Shown here piece after piece: positions 40,157 through 48,537 of a DNA stretch of 64,000 bases (the stretch's first letter is position 1; each line of letters starts with the position of its first letter). The translations under genes and the position numbers were made by a program. The DNA lies in contig NZ_CP090423.1 in assembly GCF_023518235.1 (NCBI RefSeq), positions 1,736,001-1,800,000 on the forward strand, read 5' to 3'. Under the pieces are notes generated by a model, which was not told the origin of the DNA, did no database searches, and worked only from the letters and a program-made list of their open reading frames with translations. This stretch comes from Stenotrophomonas maltophilia (lineage in GTDB: Bacteria > Pseudomonadota > Gammaproteobacteria > Xanthomonadales > Xanthomonadaceae).

Positions 40157-41566
40157 TCAGATCGCACGCGAATAGCGCGGTTGTTCGTGCGCGCTGCGCA
40201 GGTAAGGATCGAAGCACATGGCCAGCAGCCGCAGCAGCGGCCGTCCCGGCTCGCTGGCACGCACCACGCCGTCGTGGCACTCGGCCAGACCATCGGCCTG
40301 CAACTGCCAGACCGAGCGCAGATCCTCGGCAAAGTACTGCCCGGCATCGATGCCATGGCGCTGGCCCAGCGCATGCAGGTCCACTTCGCCCTGGCACATC
40401 AGCTGCTGGATCAGTTCCGCGCGCAACTGATCATCCGCACTCAGCGCAACGCCACGCCAGACCGGCAGCTGGCCCTGGTCTACTGCTTCCTCCCACGACG
40501 CCAGATCACGCGGGTTCTGGCTGTAGCTGGCACCGATGTGGCTGATTGCACTGACGCCCAGCCCCAACAGATCGGTATTGGCGTGCGTGGTGTAACCCAT
40601 GAAGTTGCGATGCAGCTGCCCGGCCCGCTGCGCGCGCGACAGATCCTCTTCCGGCAGCGCGAAATGATCCATGCCGATGTACTGGTAGCCGGCCGCCGAG
40701 AGCCTCTCCACCGCCAGGCCCAGCAACGCCAGCTTGTCTTCCGGGGTGGGCAAGCGGCTTTCATCGATCTGCTTCTGCGCGCGGAACAGATGCGGCAGGT
40801 GCGCATAGCCGTAGACCGCCAGGCGATCGGGGCGCAGCGCCAACACCTGTTCCAGGGTGAGGCCGAATCCCTGCAGGGTCTGTCCGGGCAGGCCATAGAT
40901 CAGGTCGACATTGACCGAGCGCATGCCGCTATCGCGGCAGGCGCGCAGGATATCCAGCGTCTGGCGCACGCCCTGCACCCGATTGATCGATGCCTGCACC
41001 TGCGGATCGAAATCCTGCACGCCCAGACTGGCGCGATTGAAGCCCAGCCGTGCCAGCATGGCCACGTCACCGGCGTCGATGAAGCGCGGATCGAGCTCGA
41101 TCGAGAAATCGCGCTGTGACGAATCACTGAAGTCGAAGCGGCGACGCAGACCTTCCACCAGCGTGGTCATCGCGTCGGCATCGAGAAAGTTCGGGGTGCC
41201 GCCGCCCAGGTGCAGCTGGATCACTTCGCGGCCGTCCTCGAACTGCGATGCGAGCAGATCGGCCTCGGCCAGCACACGCGACACGTAGCTGTGCCCGCGC
41301 CCCCGGTCGCGGGTGATGATCCGGTTGCACCCACAGTAGAAACAGGGGCTGGAACAGAACGGCACATGCACGTACAGCGACAAGGCCCGGGCCTGCCGGT
41401 TGCTGTCGGCGATTGCCTGGCGCAGCGCCGGGGCGTCGAAGCCCTCATGGAAGTGCGGCGCGGTCGGATACGAGGTGTAGCGCGGCCCGGGCCGGTCGTG
41501 CCGGCGCAGCAGATCGGGGTCGAAGGTCCAGGCCAGGCCGCCGGCAGCGGGAGAGAACGTGTCCAT
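40157..41566 (-). CDS. hemN: Oxygen-independent coproporphyrinogen III oxidase
   Basis: The enzyme decarboxylates coproporphyrinogen III to protoporphyrinogen IX in anaerobic haem synthesis. It is 469 residues from ATG 41566, near the usual 457. Radical-SAM cluster Cys71-x3-Cys75-x2-Cys78 follow 'SLYVHVPF', and 'GGGTPNFLDADAM' is the SAM-binding region. It starts downstream of an FNR-type box. It is the first host gene after the prophage. Confidence 0.95.
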   Translation of the reverse strand: MDTFSPAAGGLAWTFDPDLLRRHDRPGPRYTSYPTAPHFHEGFDAPALRQAIADSNRQARALSLYVHVPFCSSPCFYCGCNRIITRDRGRGHSYVSRVLAEADLLASQFEDGREVIQLHLGGGTPNFLDADAMTTLVEGLRRRFDFSDSSQRDFSIELDPRFIDAGDVAMLARLGFNRASLGVQDFDPQVQASINRVQGVRQTLDILRACRDSGMRSVNVDLIYGLPGQTLQGFGLTLEQVLALRPDRLAVYGYAHLPHLFRAQKQIDESRLPTPEDKLALLGLAVERLSAAGYQYIGMDHFALPEEDLSRAQRAGQLHRNFMGYTTHANTDLLGLGVSAISHIGASYSQNPRDLASWEEAVDQGQLPVWRGVALSADDQLRAELIQQLMCQGEVDLHALGQRHGIDAGQYFAEDLRSVWQLQADGLAECHDGVVRASEPGRPLLRLLAMCFDPYLRSAHEQPRYSRAI

Positions 41567-41600
41567 GCCGCCAGCATCGCGCCGGACGGACGGCGGCGCC

Positions 41601-41614
41601 TTGACCCAGATCAA
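41601..41614 (-). promoter_or_regulatory. FNR-type box upstream of hemN
   Basis: TTGATCTGGGTCAA on the minus strand matches TTGAT-N4-ATCAA with one mismatch. Its centre lies 41.5 bases before ATG 41566, the class II spacing if transcription begins at the ATG itself; GATGCT ahead of the ATG is a weak -10. Confidence 0.7.
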
Positions 41615-42051
41615 TCCTGGCCAGGCAATCCCAGCACCGGCAGCCCGACCTGCGGCCAGCGCAGCATCTGGTAGCGCTTCCAGAAAGTGTCACCGATGCG
41701 CGCGGCCACGTCGTTGGCCAGCTCCTGCATGGGCAGGTTGCCGCACTCGGCGGTGGTGATCCGGAACAGCACCAGCCAGCGGTCGAACAGGTCCTTGTCC
41801 AGTTCGATGGCCATGTGCTTGGACATCGGCGAACCCTTGAAGCGGCGGGTGACGCGCAGCATCGCCGACCAGAAGTCGACCAGCTGCGCCAGGTGCTCCG
41901 GCCAGTCATGCACGTGCGCCTCGAACACCGGACCCAATCGTTCCTCTTCGCGCACACGGGCGTAGAAGTCGTGGACCAGGCGGGTCACTTCCTGCTCGGT
42001 GCACAGCTCGGGTGAGGCGACAGGAAGGACAGGCGGCGGTGTTGCGTTCAT
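41611..42051 (-). CDS. Group III truncated haemoglobin
   Basis: This 146-residue protein has 'VTRLVHDFYARVREEERLGPVFEAHV' and 'WPEHLAQLVDFWSAML' and the later S-K-H-M-A-I-E-L, the group III (TrHb3) pattern with the proximal His in the last motif. It starts at ATG 42051; a TTG at 42063 is possible. Divergent from the ccoG-side operon across an FNR box. It probably handles oxygen or NO at low oxygen. Confidence 0.85.
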   Translation of the reverse strand: MNATPPPVLPVASPELCTEQEVTRLVHDFYARVREEERLGPVFEAHVHDWPEHLAQLVDFWSAMLRVTRRFKGSPMSKHMAIELDKDLFDRWLVLFRITTAECGNLPMQELANDVAARIGDTFWKRYQMLRWPQVGLPVLGLPGQD

Positions 42052-42102
42052 CGGGGTACCCAAGGCGTGCCGGCAGTGTGCCGCAGCAGAGCAGCATCGC
42101 CG

Positions 42103-42116
42103 TTGATCCAGATCAA
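42103..42116. promoter_or_regulatory. FNR-type box between haemoglobin and ccoG-like operon
   Basis: TTGATCCAGATCAA is a perfect TTGAT-N4-ATCAA palindrome. On the plus strand TAGGCT (42139-42144) lies at the spacing expected for class II activation with a start near 42151. Confidence 0.75.
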
Positions 42117-42230
42117 TGTCGGCGCACTCGGCTGCACCTAGGCTGCCATGCTTGCAGGAAGCATGCCCTGCGGATGCGGCACCAACCTGGGCGAAGTATA
42201 CGCGCCGCCCACTTTTCGATCCGGGACAGC

Positions 42231-42518
42231 ATGAACAGACCTCCTCCCAACCGCCGCCAGCAACTGATCCAGCACTGGGGCGCCATCCTCTGGCCCAGCT
42301 TCATCGCCGCCGGCCTGGCCAGCGTGGTGTTCTTTGCCTTCGTCGATCCGCTGCGGCTGCAGGCCATCAGCTTCCCGGGGACGGCCATCAGCCGCGAGCT
42401 GGGCTATACCGCAGGCTTCTTCATGTTCTGGGCGGTGACCGCCTTGTCCAGCGCCGTCACCTGGTACCTGCAACGACCGTTGCCCAGCGACGACGACGAC
42501 GAGCTGCCGCTGGGATGA
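42231..42518 (+). CDS. Small two-pass membrane protein (95 aa)
   Basis: Hydrophobic segments at residues 17-38 and 55-77 are followed by an Asp-rich tail (SDDDDELPLG). Its stop overlaps the ccoG-like start (ATGA), so both are cotranscribed, probably under the FNR box. A role in cytochrome oxidase assembly is inferred from neighbours only. Confidence 0.7.
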   Translation: MNRPPPNRRQQLIQHWGAILWPSFIAAGLASVVFFAFVDPLRLQAISFPGTAISRELGYTAGFFMFWAVTALSSAVTWYLQRPLPSDDDDELPLG

Positions 42519-43564
42519 ACACGACCTGCGCCATTGCATCCCGTCCCTGGCACTGGCGGGGCACGCTCAGTGCCGCCCTGCTGGTGCTGTTCTACGCGCT
42601 GCCGTGGCTGCGCTGGGACGGTCGCCAGGCCCTGCTGCTGGACATCAATGCGCGACGCTTCGACCTGTTCGGCTGGACCCTCTGGCCCGGTGACGTCGGC
42701 GTGCTGATCGGCCTGCTGGCAGTGCTGGCCGTTGGCCTGGCCCTGCTCACCCACCTCGCCGGGCGGGTGTGGTGTGGCCATGCCTGCCCACAGACGCTGT
42801 GGCGGCGCGCCTTCGACTGGATCGCCCACGGCCTGGGCCGGCTGCTGCCGGCCCAGGCCACGCGCCCGGCCACGCAACTGGCCTGGGCGCTGCTGTCACT
42901 CTGGACCGGCATCACCTTCGTCGGACTGTTCAGCCCGATCGCGGAACTGGTCACCGCCCTGCCCCGCGCTGCATGGAGCGGCTGGGAAACGTTCTGGGTG
43001 CTGTTCTACGCCGCTGCCACCTGGGGCAATGCAGGCTTCCTGCGCGAACAGGTCTGCCGCTCGCTGTGCCCGTTCGCGCGCGCACAGCCGCTGCTGACCG
43101 ACCCGTACACGCCGCGCATGCTGTATGACGCCCGGCGCGGGGAACCGCGCGGGCCCCGCCCGTCCGGTCTGGGCGGCGTGCTCGGCCGTGGTCGCGGCCT
43201 GCTCGACCCGACCACCGCACAGGACTACGTATTCCGTGCAGCGCACCCGCTGCTGGCCGGGCCGACGCCGACCTTCAGCGACAACCGGCTGGGCGACTGC
43301 ACCGATTGCCTGGCCTGTGTCCGCGCCTGCCCGATGCAGCTGGACATCCGCCAGGGCCCGCAGGCCGACTGCCTGGCCTGTGGCGCCTGCCTGGAAGCTT
43401 GCGCACAGCAGCAGCACCAGGCCGGTTTCGGTCCCGGCCTGGTGCGCTACTGCAGTCCACAGGCGATGGCAGGACAGCCGCGGCGCGGATGGCGGCCCCG
43501 TACCCTGGTTCTGTTGTCGATGCTGCTGGCGCTGTTGGCCTGGGGCGCCTGGCGCCTGCTCTGA
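42515..43564 (+). CDS. CcoG/FixG-like 4Fe-4S membrane protein (short form)
   Basis: The protein is 349 residues. It has membrane segments near residues 15-35, 60-85 and 120-145, then 'CGHACPQTLW', 'CRSLCPFARAQ', 'YDARRGEPRG' and two ferredoxin-like clusters (CTDCLACVRACP and CLACGACLEAC). This is the CcoG pattern, which aids copper delivery to cbb3 oxidase. It lacks the C-terminal Ig-like FixG domain found in 470-residue members and ends in a membrane helix. Confidence 0.82.
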   Translation: MNTTCAIASRPWHWRGTLSAALLVLFYALPWLRWDGRQALLLDINARRFDLFGWTLWPGDVGVLIGLLAVLAVGLALLTHLAGRVWCGHACPQTLWRRAFDWIAHGLGRLLPAQATRPATQLAWALLSLWTGITFVGLFSPIAELVTALPRAAWSGWETFWVLFYAAATWGNAGFLREQVCRSLCPFARAQPLLTDPYTPRMLYDARRGEPRGPRPSGLGGVLGRGRGLLDPTTAQDYVFRAAHPLLAGPTPTFSDNRLGDCTDCLACVRACPMQLDIRQGPQADCLACGACLEACAQQQHQAGFGPGLVRYCSPQAMAGQPRRGWRPRTLVLLSMLLALLAWGAWRLL

Positions 43565-43573
43565 ATCAACGCT

Positions 43574-43810
43574 TCAAAGCGACCCGTTGGCGTGCGGCGG
43601 AACCAGCTGCGCACGTCGGACGATGCCCAGCTGTTCGATGATCAGCGCCATTTCGTTGGTGACCTCGGTACGCTCGGTCCCCTGCGGAACCAAGCGGTCC
43701 AGCACCTGCTGGTAGGTATCCCAGAACGCCGGACCGCATCCGTGTTTGTGATAGCTGGCTTCCAGTTCGCGGCGTACCCGTTCAGCCAAGCCATGCATGC
43801 CGTATTCCAT
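43574..43810 (-). CDS. Hypothetical protein (78 aa)
   Basis: ATG 43810 is chosen because GGAGG lies four bases ahead; a longer frame to 43837 lacks such a site. The product (MEYGMHGLAERVRREL...) is soluble and helical with 'YQQVLDRLVPQGTERTEVTNEMALI'. It has repeated GTCGTGAAA sites upstream. No family recognised. Confidence 0.6.
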   Translation of the reverse strand: MEYGMHGLAERVRRELEASYHKHGCGPAFWDTYQQVLDRLVPQGTERTEVTNEMALIIEQLGIVRRAQLVPPHANGSL

Positions 43811-43885
43811 ACGACCTCCGTTGGACTTGTTCTGCATCGTTGACGGTCTACCGACTCACTTGCGTGCTACTGAAAGACTCCCGGG

Positions 43886-43956
43886 TTTCACGACCGGTTG
43901 ACTCCAATTAGTCATAGATTTCACGACAGGTCAATTACATCCGCTCGCTTTCGTGA
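43886..43956. repeat. GTCGTGAAA direct repeats and inverted half-site
   Basis: On the minus strand GTCGTGAAA occurs at 43886-43894 and 43919-43927, 33 bases apart; TCGTGA in the opposite orientation lies at 43951-43956. The surrounding stretch to 44163 (about 350 bases in all) is AT-rich and holds no convincing gene. Looks like an operator array. Confidence 0.5.
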
Positions 43957-44163
43957 TCGAAATTATTAATCGTTCACAAAACTGCATACGGAAGCACCAT
44001 GGCTCCGGATGGGCCAGACCCGACACGACGCCCGTCACCCGGTGGCCCCAATTCAGTAGGCACTGCCAATGGGCAGAGCCAGTTCCATCGAATTTCTCTA
44101 CTTTGCTAAGCATGCTTTGCGTTTCACGCTTAGCGCGCTAAAGACGACATCTTGTGGCGTAGC

Positions 44164-44373
44164 TCACTCGAATTCGGGTTCGGCGGCCTCGACGACCGGG
44201 AACAGGTTCGGGTATTGCTGATGAAGGATGTACTGCCGCAACGCAGGAATCGGGCCATCCTTGGGCCATTGCGACACTGCGGATCGGCTTATGCCAAAGA
44301 AGTGCGCCAGTTCGGCGTCCGTATGGAAGCCCAGCCGGTCGCGCACCTGCCGCTTGCTCCAGAATCCAGTCAT
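44164..44373 (-). CDS. Cro-like HTH protein (chromosomal)
   Basis: This 69-residue protein has 'DAELAHFFGISRSAVSQWPKDGPIPALRQYIL', the Cro/YdaS-type helix-turn-helix. It diverges from the CI-like gene at 44452 across a 78-base region with an inverted repeat. It is outside the prophage boundary defined by attR. May be a remnant or a domesticated switch. Confidence 0.75.
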   Translation of the reverse strand: MTGFWSKRQVRDRLGFHTDAELAHFFGISRSAVSQWPKDGPIPALRQYILHQQYPNLFPVVEAAEPEFE

Positions 44374-44402
44374 GATCGGTCCTTCTGCTAATCAGACCGA
44401 TT
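44374..44402. promoter_or_regulatory. Inverted-repeat operator between Cro-like and CI-like genes
   Basis: ATCGGTC (44375-44381) and GACCGAT (44395-44401) are inverted repeats with centres 20 bases apart, i.e. two helical turns, immediately before the Cro-like start. Confidence 0.6.
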
Positions 44403-44451
44403 CTTGCGACAAGGCCTCTTTACGATCCAGGCGTTAAGCTGGCTTGCATAG

Positions 44452-44886
44452 ATGAATACTCTCGGCCAACGACTCGCCATTGCCATGAAGAAAGCCGGGC
44501 ACCCGCGCCCGGCCGATCTGGCCCGTGCCGCCGATTCAACGACGGCAACCATCAGCAACTGGCTCAACGACCATGTCAGCCCAGCCCATGTGAAGGCCGA
44601 ACAGCTGTTCCGCATCGCCGATGCGGCCAAGCTGGACGCGCGCGAACTGCTGTACGGGGTGAGCGGCGGTGGGGTCGGTGAACGCGGCAACGCCTACATG
44701 CCCAGCCAGGCCCATCTGGATGTCTGGCAGGACGCCTACGAACTGGTCAGCCACCTGGTCGAGGAGAACGGCCTGGAGATGGACCACCGTCGCCACGCCG
44801 CACTCGATCTGCTGGCGTTCGAGCTGTTGATGGACGGCTTCAGCCGCAGCAAGGTGGCCCGGGTGTTGAAGACCTCGATGTCCTGA
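44452..44886 (+). CDS. CI-like HTH regulator (chromosomal)
   Basis: This 144-residue protein has an N-terminal helix-turn-helix ('ADLARAADSTTATISNWLNDHVSPAHVKAEQLFRIADA') and a helical C-terminal part. No LexA-type peptidase domain is present. Its architecture matches the prophage repressor at 29055 more than lambda CI. With the Cro-like gene it forms a self-contained bistable pair. Confidence 0.75.
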   Translation: MNTLGQRLAIAMKKAGHPRPADLARAADSTTATISNWLNDHVSPAHVKAEQLFRIADAAKLDARELLYGVSGGGVGERGNAYMPSQAHLDVWQDAYELVSHLVEENGLEMDHRRHAALDLLAFELLMDGFSRSKVARVLKTSMS

Positions 44887-44931
44887 ACGCGCTGACGCTT
44901 GCACGCCGGCGCTGGTAGCATGGGCCGCGAT

Positions 44932-44981
44932 GGGGATGGGGCTCCCCCGATAACCGCCTGAGAAGGCTGATGGCTCCTGCC
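44932..44981 (+). ncRNA. Fluoride riboswitch (crcB motif)
   Basis: The segment has the aptamer hallmarks in order: GGGGATGGGGCTCCCC, GATAACCGCC, a short linker, and GGCTGATGGCTCCTGCC. It precedes crcB by about 90 bases. Two further hairpins follow (arms 44984-44991/44995-45002 and 45006-45012/45016-45022) and may form the expression platform. Confidence 0.92.
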
Positions 44982-45068
44982 AGGACGAACGTGGCGTTCG
45001 TCGATGGCAGGCCGTGCCTGCCTTCGGCGTTCGCCATCAACACCGCGAACCCGCTCTCGAGGCATGCG

Positions 45069-45461
45069 ATGCAATCACTGAACAACTATCTTCTGGTCTT
45101 CGTCGGAGGCGGTGTCGGCGCCTGCCTGCGCCACGCCTGCAACCTGATCGGCGCACGGGTGGCCGTGGGCAGTCCGTGGCCGTGGTCCACGTTCCTGATC
45201 AATCTCAGCGGTGCACTGCTGATGGGCGTGGTGGTGGAGGCCTTCGCACTGCGCAATGGCGCCTCGCCGCAGCTGCGCCTGCTGCTGGCCACCGGCATCC
45301 TGGGCGGCTACACCACCTTCTCCACCTATGCGCTTGAAATCGGCCTGCTGCTGCAACGTGGCCAGCATGGGTTGGCCGCGCTGTATGCCGGCGGCTCGGT
45401 GGCCCTGGGCGTGGCCGGCCTGTTCGGCGGCATGAAGCTGGCCCGGTTGGCGTTGGGCTGA
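45069..45461 (+). CDS. crcB: Fluoride exporter CrcB/Fluc
   Basis: This 130-residue, four-helix fluoride channel has 'GGGVGACLRHACNLIG', 'WPWSTFLINLSGALLMG' and 'LATGILGGYTTFSTYALE', the CrcB signatures including the Asn and Phe residues lining the pore. ATG 45069 is chosen from family length. It is controlled by the riboswitch upstream. It removes fluoride from the cytoplasm. Confidence 0.95.
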   Translation: MQSLNNYLLVFVGGGVGACLRHACNLIGARVAVGSPWPWSTFLINLSGALLMGVVVEAFALRNGASPQLRLLLATGILGGYTTFSTYALEIGLLLQRGQHGLAALYAGGSVALGVAGLFGGMKLARLALG

Positions 45462-45464
45462 GGC

Positions 45465-46298
45465 TCAGGCAGCGCTGGCGCGGTCCTGCCCGCGCCACTG
45501 CCGGGGTGACTGCCCGGTATGCGCCTTGAAGGCCCGCGACAGTGCCGCTTCGCTGCCGTAGCCCACCTCATCGGCGATCCGCTTCAGCGGCCGGCCCTGA
45601 CGCAATGCCTGCTGCGCCAATCCCACCCGCCAGCCCTGCAGGTACTGGCCCGGCGTGGTGCCCATCGCCTCGCGGAAGCTGGCCGCAAACACACTGCGCG
45701 ACATCCCGGCTACTTCGGCCAGATCCTCCAGCGTCCAGGCCTGCGCTGGCGCTTCGTGCATCGCCACCAGCGCCAATCGCAGCCGCGGATGGCCCAACCC
45801 GGCGAACAGGCCGCCGCGCATCTCGCCGCCCTCCATCAACTGGCGCAATACCTGGATCATCACCACCTCGAACAGGCGGTTGACCATCGCCGCGCGCCCG
45901 CAGCGCTGCTCGAACGCTTCTTCGAACAACAACTCCAGTGCCGCATTGCCGCCGTACAGTTCGGCCAGCGGCAGGCAGATGAAATCGGGCAGCGCCGCAC
46001 TGATCGGGTTGAGCCGGCCGCCCTCGAAATGCAGGTTCGCGCAGGCCATGTCGGCGCCTCGCTGCGGATCGGTGCTGAAACGGTGTGGCATCGGGCGCGG
46101 ATACAGCAGCAGGCTGGGTACATCGACCTGCACGGTCTGCTGGCCGTGGCGGACATGCAGCGGCCCCCTCCTTACCAGGTGCAACTGACCGGCCTCGTCC
46201 TCGCCCTCCAGGCTGTTGATGCCGCACAACGCACCGGCATGGAACACCGAGGCGGTGACCGCGAAACGCTCCAGCAGGATGGCGAGGCGGTCAACCAT
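45465..46298 (-). CDS. AraC-family transcription regulator
   Basis: The protein is 277 residues from ATG 46298. The N-terminal cupin-like part (residues 1-150) has 'HLVRRGPLHVRHG' and 'LLLYPRPMPHRF', as in AraC_binding_6 type sensors. The C-terminus has two HTHs ('EDLAEVAGMSRSVFAASFREAMGTTPGQYLQGWRV' and 'IADEVGYGSEAALSRAFKAHTGQSPRQWR'). It is divergent from the secreted protein at 46432 and may control it. Confidence 0.9.
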   Translation of the reverse strand: MVDRLAILLERFAVTASVFHAGALCGINSLEGEDEAGQLHLVRRGPLHVRHGQQTVQVDVPSLLLYPRPMPHRFSTDPQRGADMACANLHFEGGRLNPISAALPDFICLPLAELYGGNAALELLFEEAFEQRCGRAAMVNRLFEVVMIQVLRQLMEGGEMRGGLFAGLGHPRLRLALVAMHEAPAQAWTLEDLAEVAGMSRSVFAASFREAMGTTPGQYLQGWRVGLAQQALRQGRPLKRIADEVGYGSEAALSRAFKAHTGQSPRQWRGQDRASAA

Positions 46299-46431
46299 GA
46301 CAGGACTCCAGATCACGCAGATGGCGTTCAATACGACAAATCGTATCGGAATCAGCGCCGTATGGGGCGACACTGGCCTGGCGATGGATCAGGCGCTATA
46401 CACGCCGGACATCCCACGCACGGAGGCACCG

Positions 46432-46932
46432 ATGTCGAACCGCATCGCCCTGATCCTGCTGCCGCTGCTGCTGTTGGCCGCGTCCGCCCACACGCAGGCG
46501 GCCTCGCCGCCGAAGATCGCGCAGCTGGCCTGGCTGACCGGATGCTGGCAGCTTGATGGTCACCCCGAAGGCGCCGGCGAGCAGTGGTCCACGCTGGCCG
46601 GCGGCACCCTGTTCGGCAGCAGCCGCAGCGTGCGCGACGGGCGCACCGTCGGCTTCGAGTTCATGCAGCTGCGCCAGCACGATGATGGTCGTCTGGTGCT
46701 GACTGCCCTGCCCTCCGGCCAGAACCCCACCGATTTCAACGCCACCCACGTCGATGACACCGAGGCCGTGTTCGAGAATCCGGCCAACGACTTCCCGCAG
46801 CGCATCCGCTACCGCCGCCTGGACGAACAGCGCGCGCACGCGCGCATCGAGGTCGCGCAGGACAACCCGGCACAGGCGGTGGATTTCCCGATGCACCGCG
46901 TTGCCTGTGGTGGACCGGTGCCGGCGCGCTGA
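46432..46932 (+). CDS. Secreted protein, DUF6265-like
   Basis: The protein is 166 residues from ATG 46432. A signal peptide covers residues 1-24 (cleavage after AQA). The mature part has 'LAWLTGCWQ', 'EQWSTLAGGTLFGSSRSVRDGRTVGFEFMQ' and 'VFENPANDFPQRIRYRR', the DUF6265 pattern of small periplasmic beta-barrels. Function unknown; divergent from an AraC gene. Confidence 0.8.
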   Translation: MSNRIALILLPLLLLAASAHTQAASPPKIAQLAWLTGCWQLDGHPEGAGEQWSTLAGGTLFGSSRSVRDGRTVGFEFMQLRQHDDGRLVLTALPSGQNPTDFNATHVDDTEAVFENPANDFPQRIRYRRLDEQRAHARIEVAQDNPAQAVDFPMHRVACGGPVPAR

Positions 46933-47041
46933 CCTTCTCCATCCTCGTGTCCATCGCGTATGGTGGAGCTGCGATCCCTGCGGCAGTGCAGCGCGCGCAA
47001 GGTTGCGCCGCGATCTATGCTCGGCGCCATTCCCGGATGGA

Positions 47042-48127
47042 ATGATTACGATGCGTCGCTCGTTTGGACATGCCCTAGCCCTCGCCTTGCTGTTGCCTGC
47101 GACATCGTTGCTGGCGGCACCGCCCACGGCACCACGCACACTCAGTGGTGAACTGCAGGGGGCGCCGTGGCGGCTGGATGTGCCTGCAACCTGGAATGGC
47201 GAGCTGGTGATGCTGGCTCACGGCTATGAACCCGTGGGCGTGCCACGCACCACACCGATGACCGCCAATGACAGCACCACAGCGCTGCTGGGCGCAGGTT
47301 ACGCCGTCGCGCAGAGTGCGTATTCCAACCAGGGCTGGGCAGTGGCCGAAGCGATCAATGACACCGAACGCCTGCGCGAACACGCCGCGCGGGAACTCAA
47401 GCACGTGCGCCATACCTGGATGCTGGGATTCTCGATGGGCGGTGCGGTGACCATCGGCAGCCTCGAGCGCTTCCCGCAGCACTACGCCGGCGGCGTTTCG
47501 CTGTGCGGCGCCAACCTCAGCGGCGAGCAGATCGCGGCGGACCTGCTGGCGACACTGGTCGCATTCGATTATTTTTTCCCCGCCGCCGAAGGCCTGCCGC
47601 GCAGCGGCCTGGTTTCGCGGGAAGCGGCAGCGCTGCCGCAGGGCGCGCTGTACCAAGGCATCGCCCTTGCCCTGCAACGCGATCCCGCGCGCGCGGCAGT
47701 GCTGGCGCAGCGGTTGCAGGTCTCCGCCGATGCACTGGCCGGCACCATCAGCCTGCATGCGCTGGTCCTGCACGAGCTGGCCACGCGCAGCGGCGGCCTG
47801 CCGGTCGGCAACCGCAACGTGGACTACAGCGGTTTCGGTGACGACGCAGCATTCAATGCCGGCGTGCAGCGCCTCGATGCGGTGCCTGCCGCGCAGGCCA
47901 AGGTGCGCAGCACGCTGGCGCTGACCGGCGCCCTGAAGCGGCCGCTGGTGATCCAGTTCAACCACAACGATCCCACCATCGTGCCGCACATGCAGACGCT
48001 GTATCCGCAACTGGCCAAGAGTGCCGGCGCTGCGCCGTTGCCGCAGGTGCTGCCTGCGGTGGGTGAAGGTCACTGTGGCTTCTCCGATGCCCAGGTCGTC
48101 GAGGCGCTGAAAGCGGTGCAGCGCTGA
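47042..48127 (+). CDS. Secreted alpha/beta hydrolase
   Basis: The protein is 361 residues; ATG 47042 and 47051 are both possible. A signal peptide precedes APPTAPRT. The fold is shown by 'LVMLAHGYEP', nucleophile motif GFSMGG, and a late 'GEGHCGF' with the catalytic His. It may act on small esters or peptides in the periplasm; substrate unknown. Confidence 0.85.
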   Translation: MITMRRSFGHALALALLLPATSLLAAPPTAPRTLSGELQGAPWRLDVPATWNGELVMLAHGYEPVGVPRTTPMTANDSTTALLGAGYAVAQSAYSNQGWAVAEAINDTERLREHAARELKHVRHTWMLGFSMGGAVTIGSLERFPQHYAGGVSLCGANLSGEQIAADLLATLVAFDYFFPAAEGLPRSGLVSREAAALPQGALYQGIALALQRDPARAAVLAQRLQVSADALAGTISLHALVLHELATRSGGLPVGNRNVDYSGFGDDAAFNAGVQRLDAVPAAQAKVRSTLALTGALKRPLVIQFNHNDPTIVPHMQTLYPQLAKSAGAAPLPQVLPAVGEGHCGFSDAQVVEALKAVQR

Positions 48128-48218
48128 GCGCAGCATCGCGCCGCAGTGCGGCGGGACAGCGCGGCACCGACTGCTATGGTGGCCTGGCCCATTGACGGGC
48201 AGACAAAGGACTGACGTG

Positions 48219-48419
48219 ATGATCAAGACGACCTTGAAGACCGTGATGCTCCTTGGCATGGCCGTGACCGGCCTGGCCTTCGCCGCAGATTCCTGCGACT
48301 TCTGCACGCTGAAGTACGAACAATGCCTGCGTGCGACGCATGGACCGCTGGGCAAGACCTCCGAGCAGTGCGACGCCGAGTACCGCCTGTGCCGTGAAAC
48401 GGATTGCCCGTCTCCCTGA
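48219..48419 (+). CDS. Small secreted Cys-rich protein (66 aa)
   Basis: The signal peptide (residues 1-22, cleaved near AFA) is followed by about 43 mature residues with six Cys residues (C25, C28, C35, C50, C57, C62 by approximate count). They likely form disulfides. Ribosome site AAAGGA. Function unknown. Confidence 0.7.
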   Translation: MIKTTLKTVMLLGMAVTGLAFAADSCDFCTLKYEQCLRATHGPLGKTSEQCDAEYRLCRETDCPSP

Positions 48420-48537
48420 CCGGCGTCCGGCCGGCTCCTGCGGGAGCCGGCTCAGCCCGCCACGTTGGCAAACGCTTACGATACAGAGACCGGTAGCGCC
48501 CCTGCCGCCGTCTCTCCCTGCTGAAGCAACGCACACG

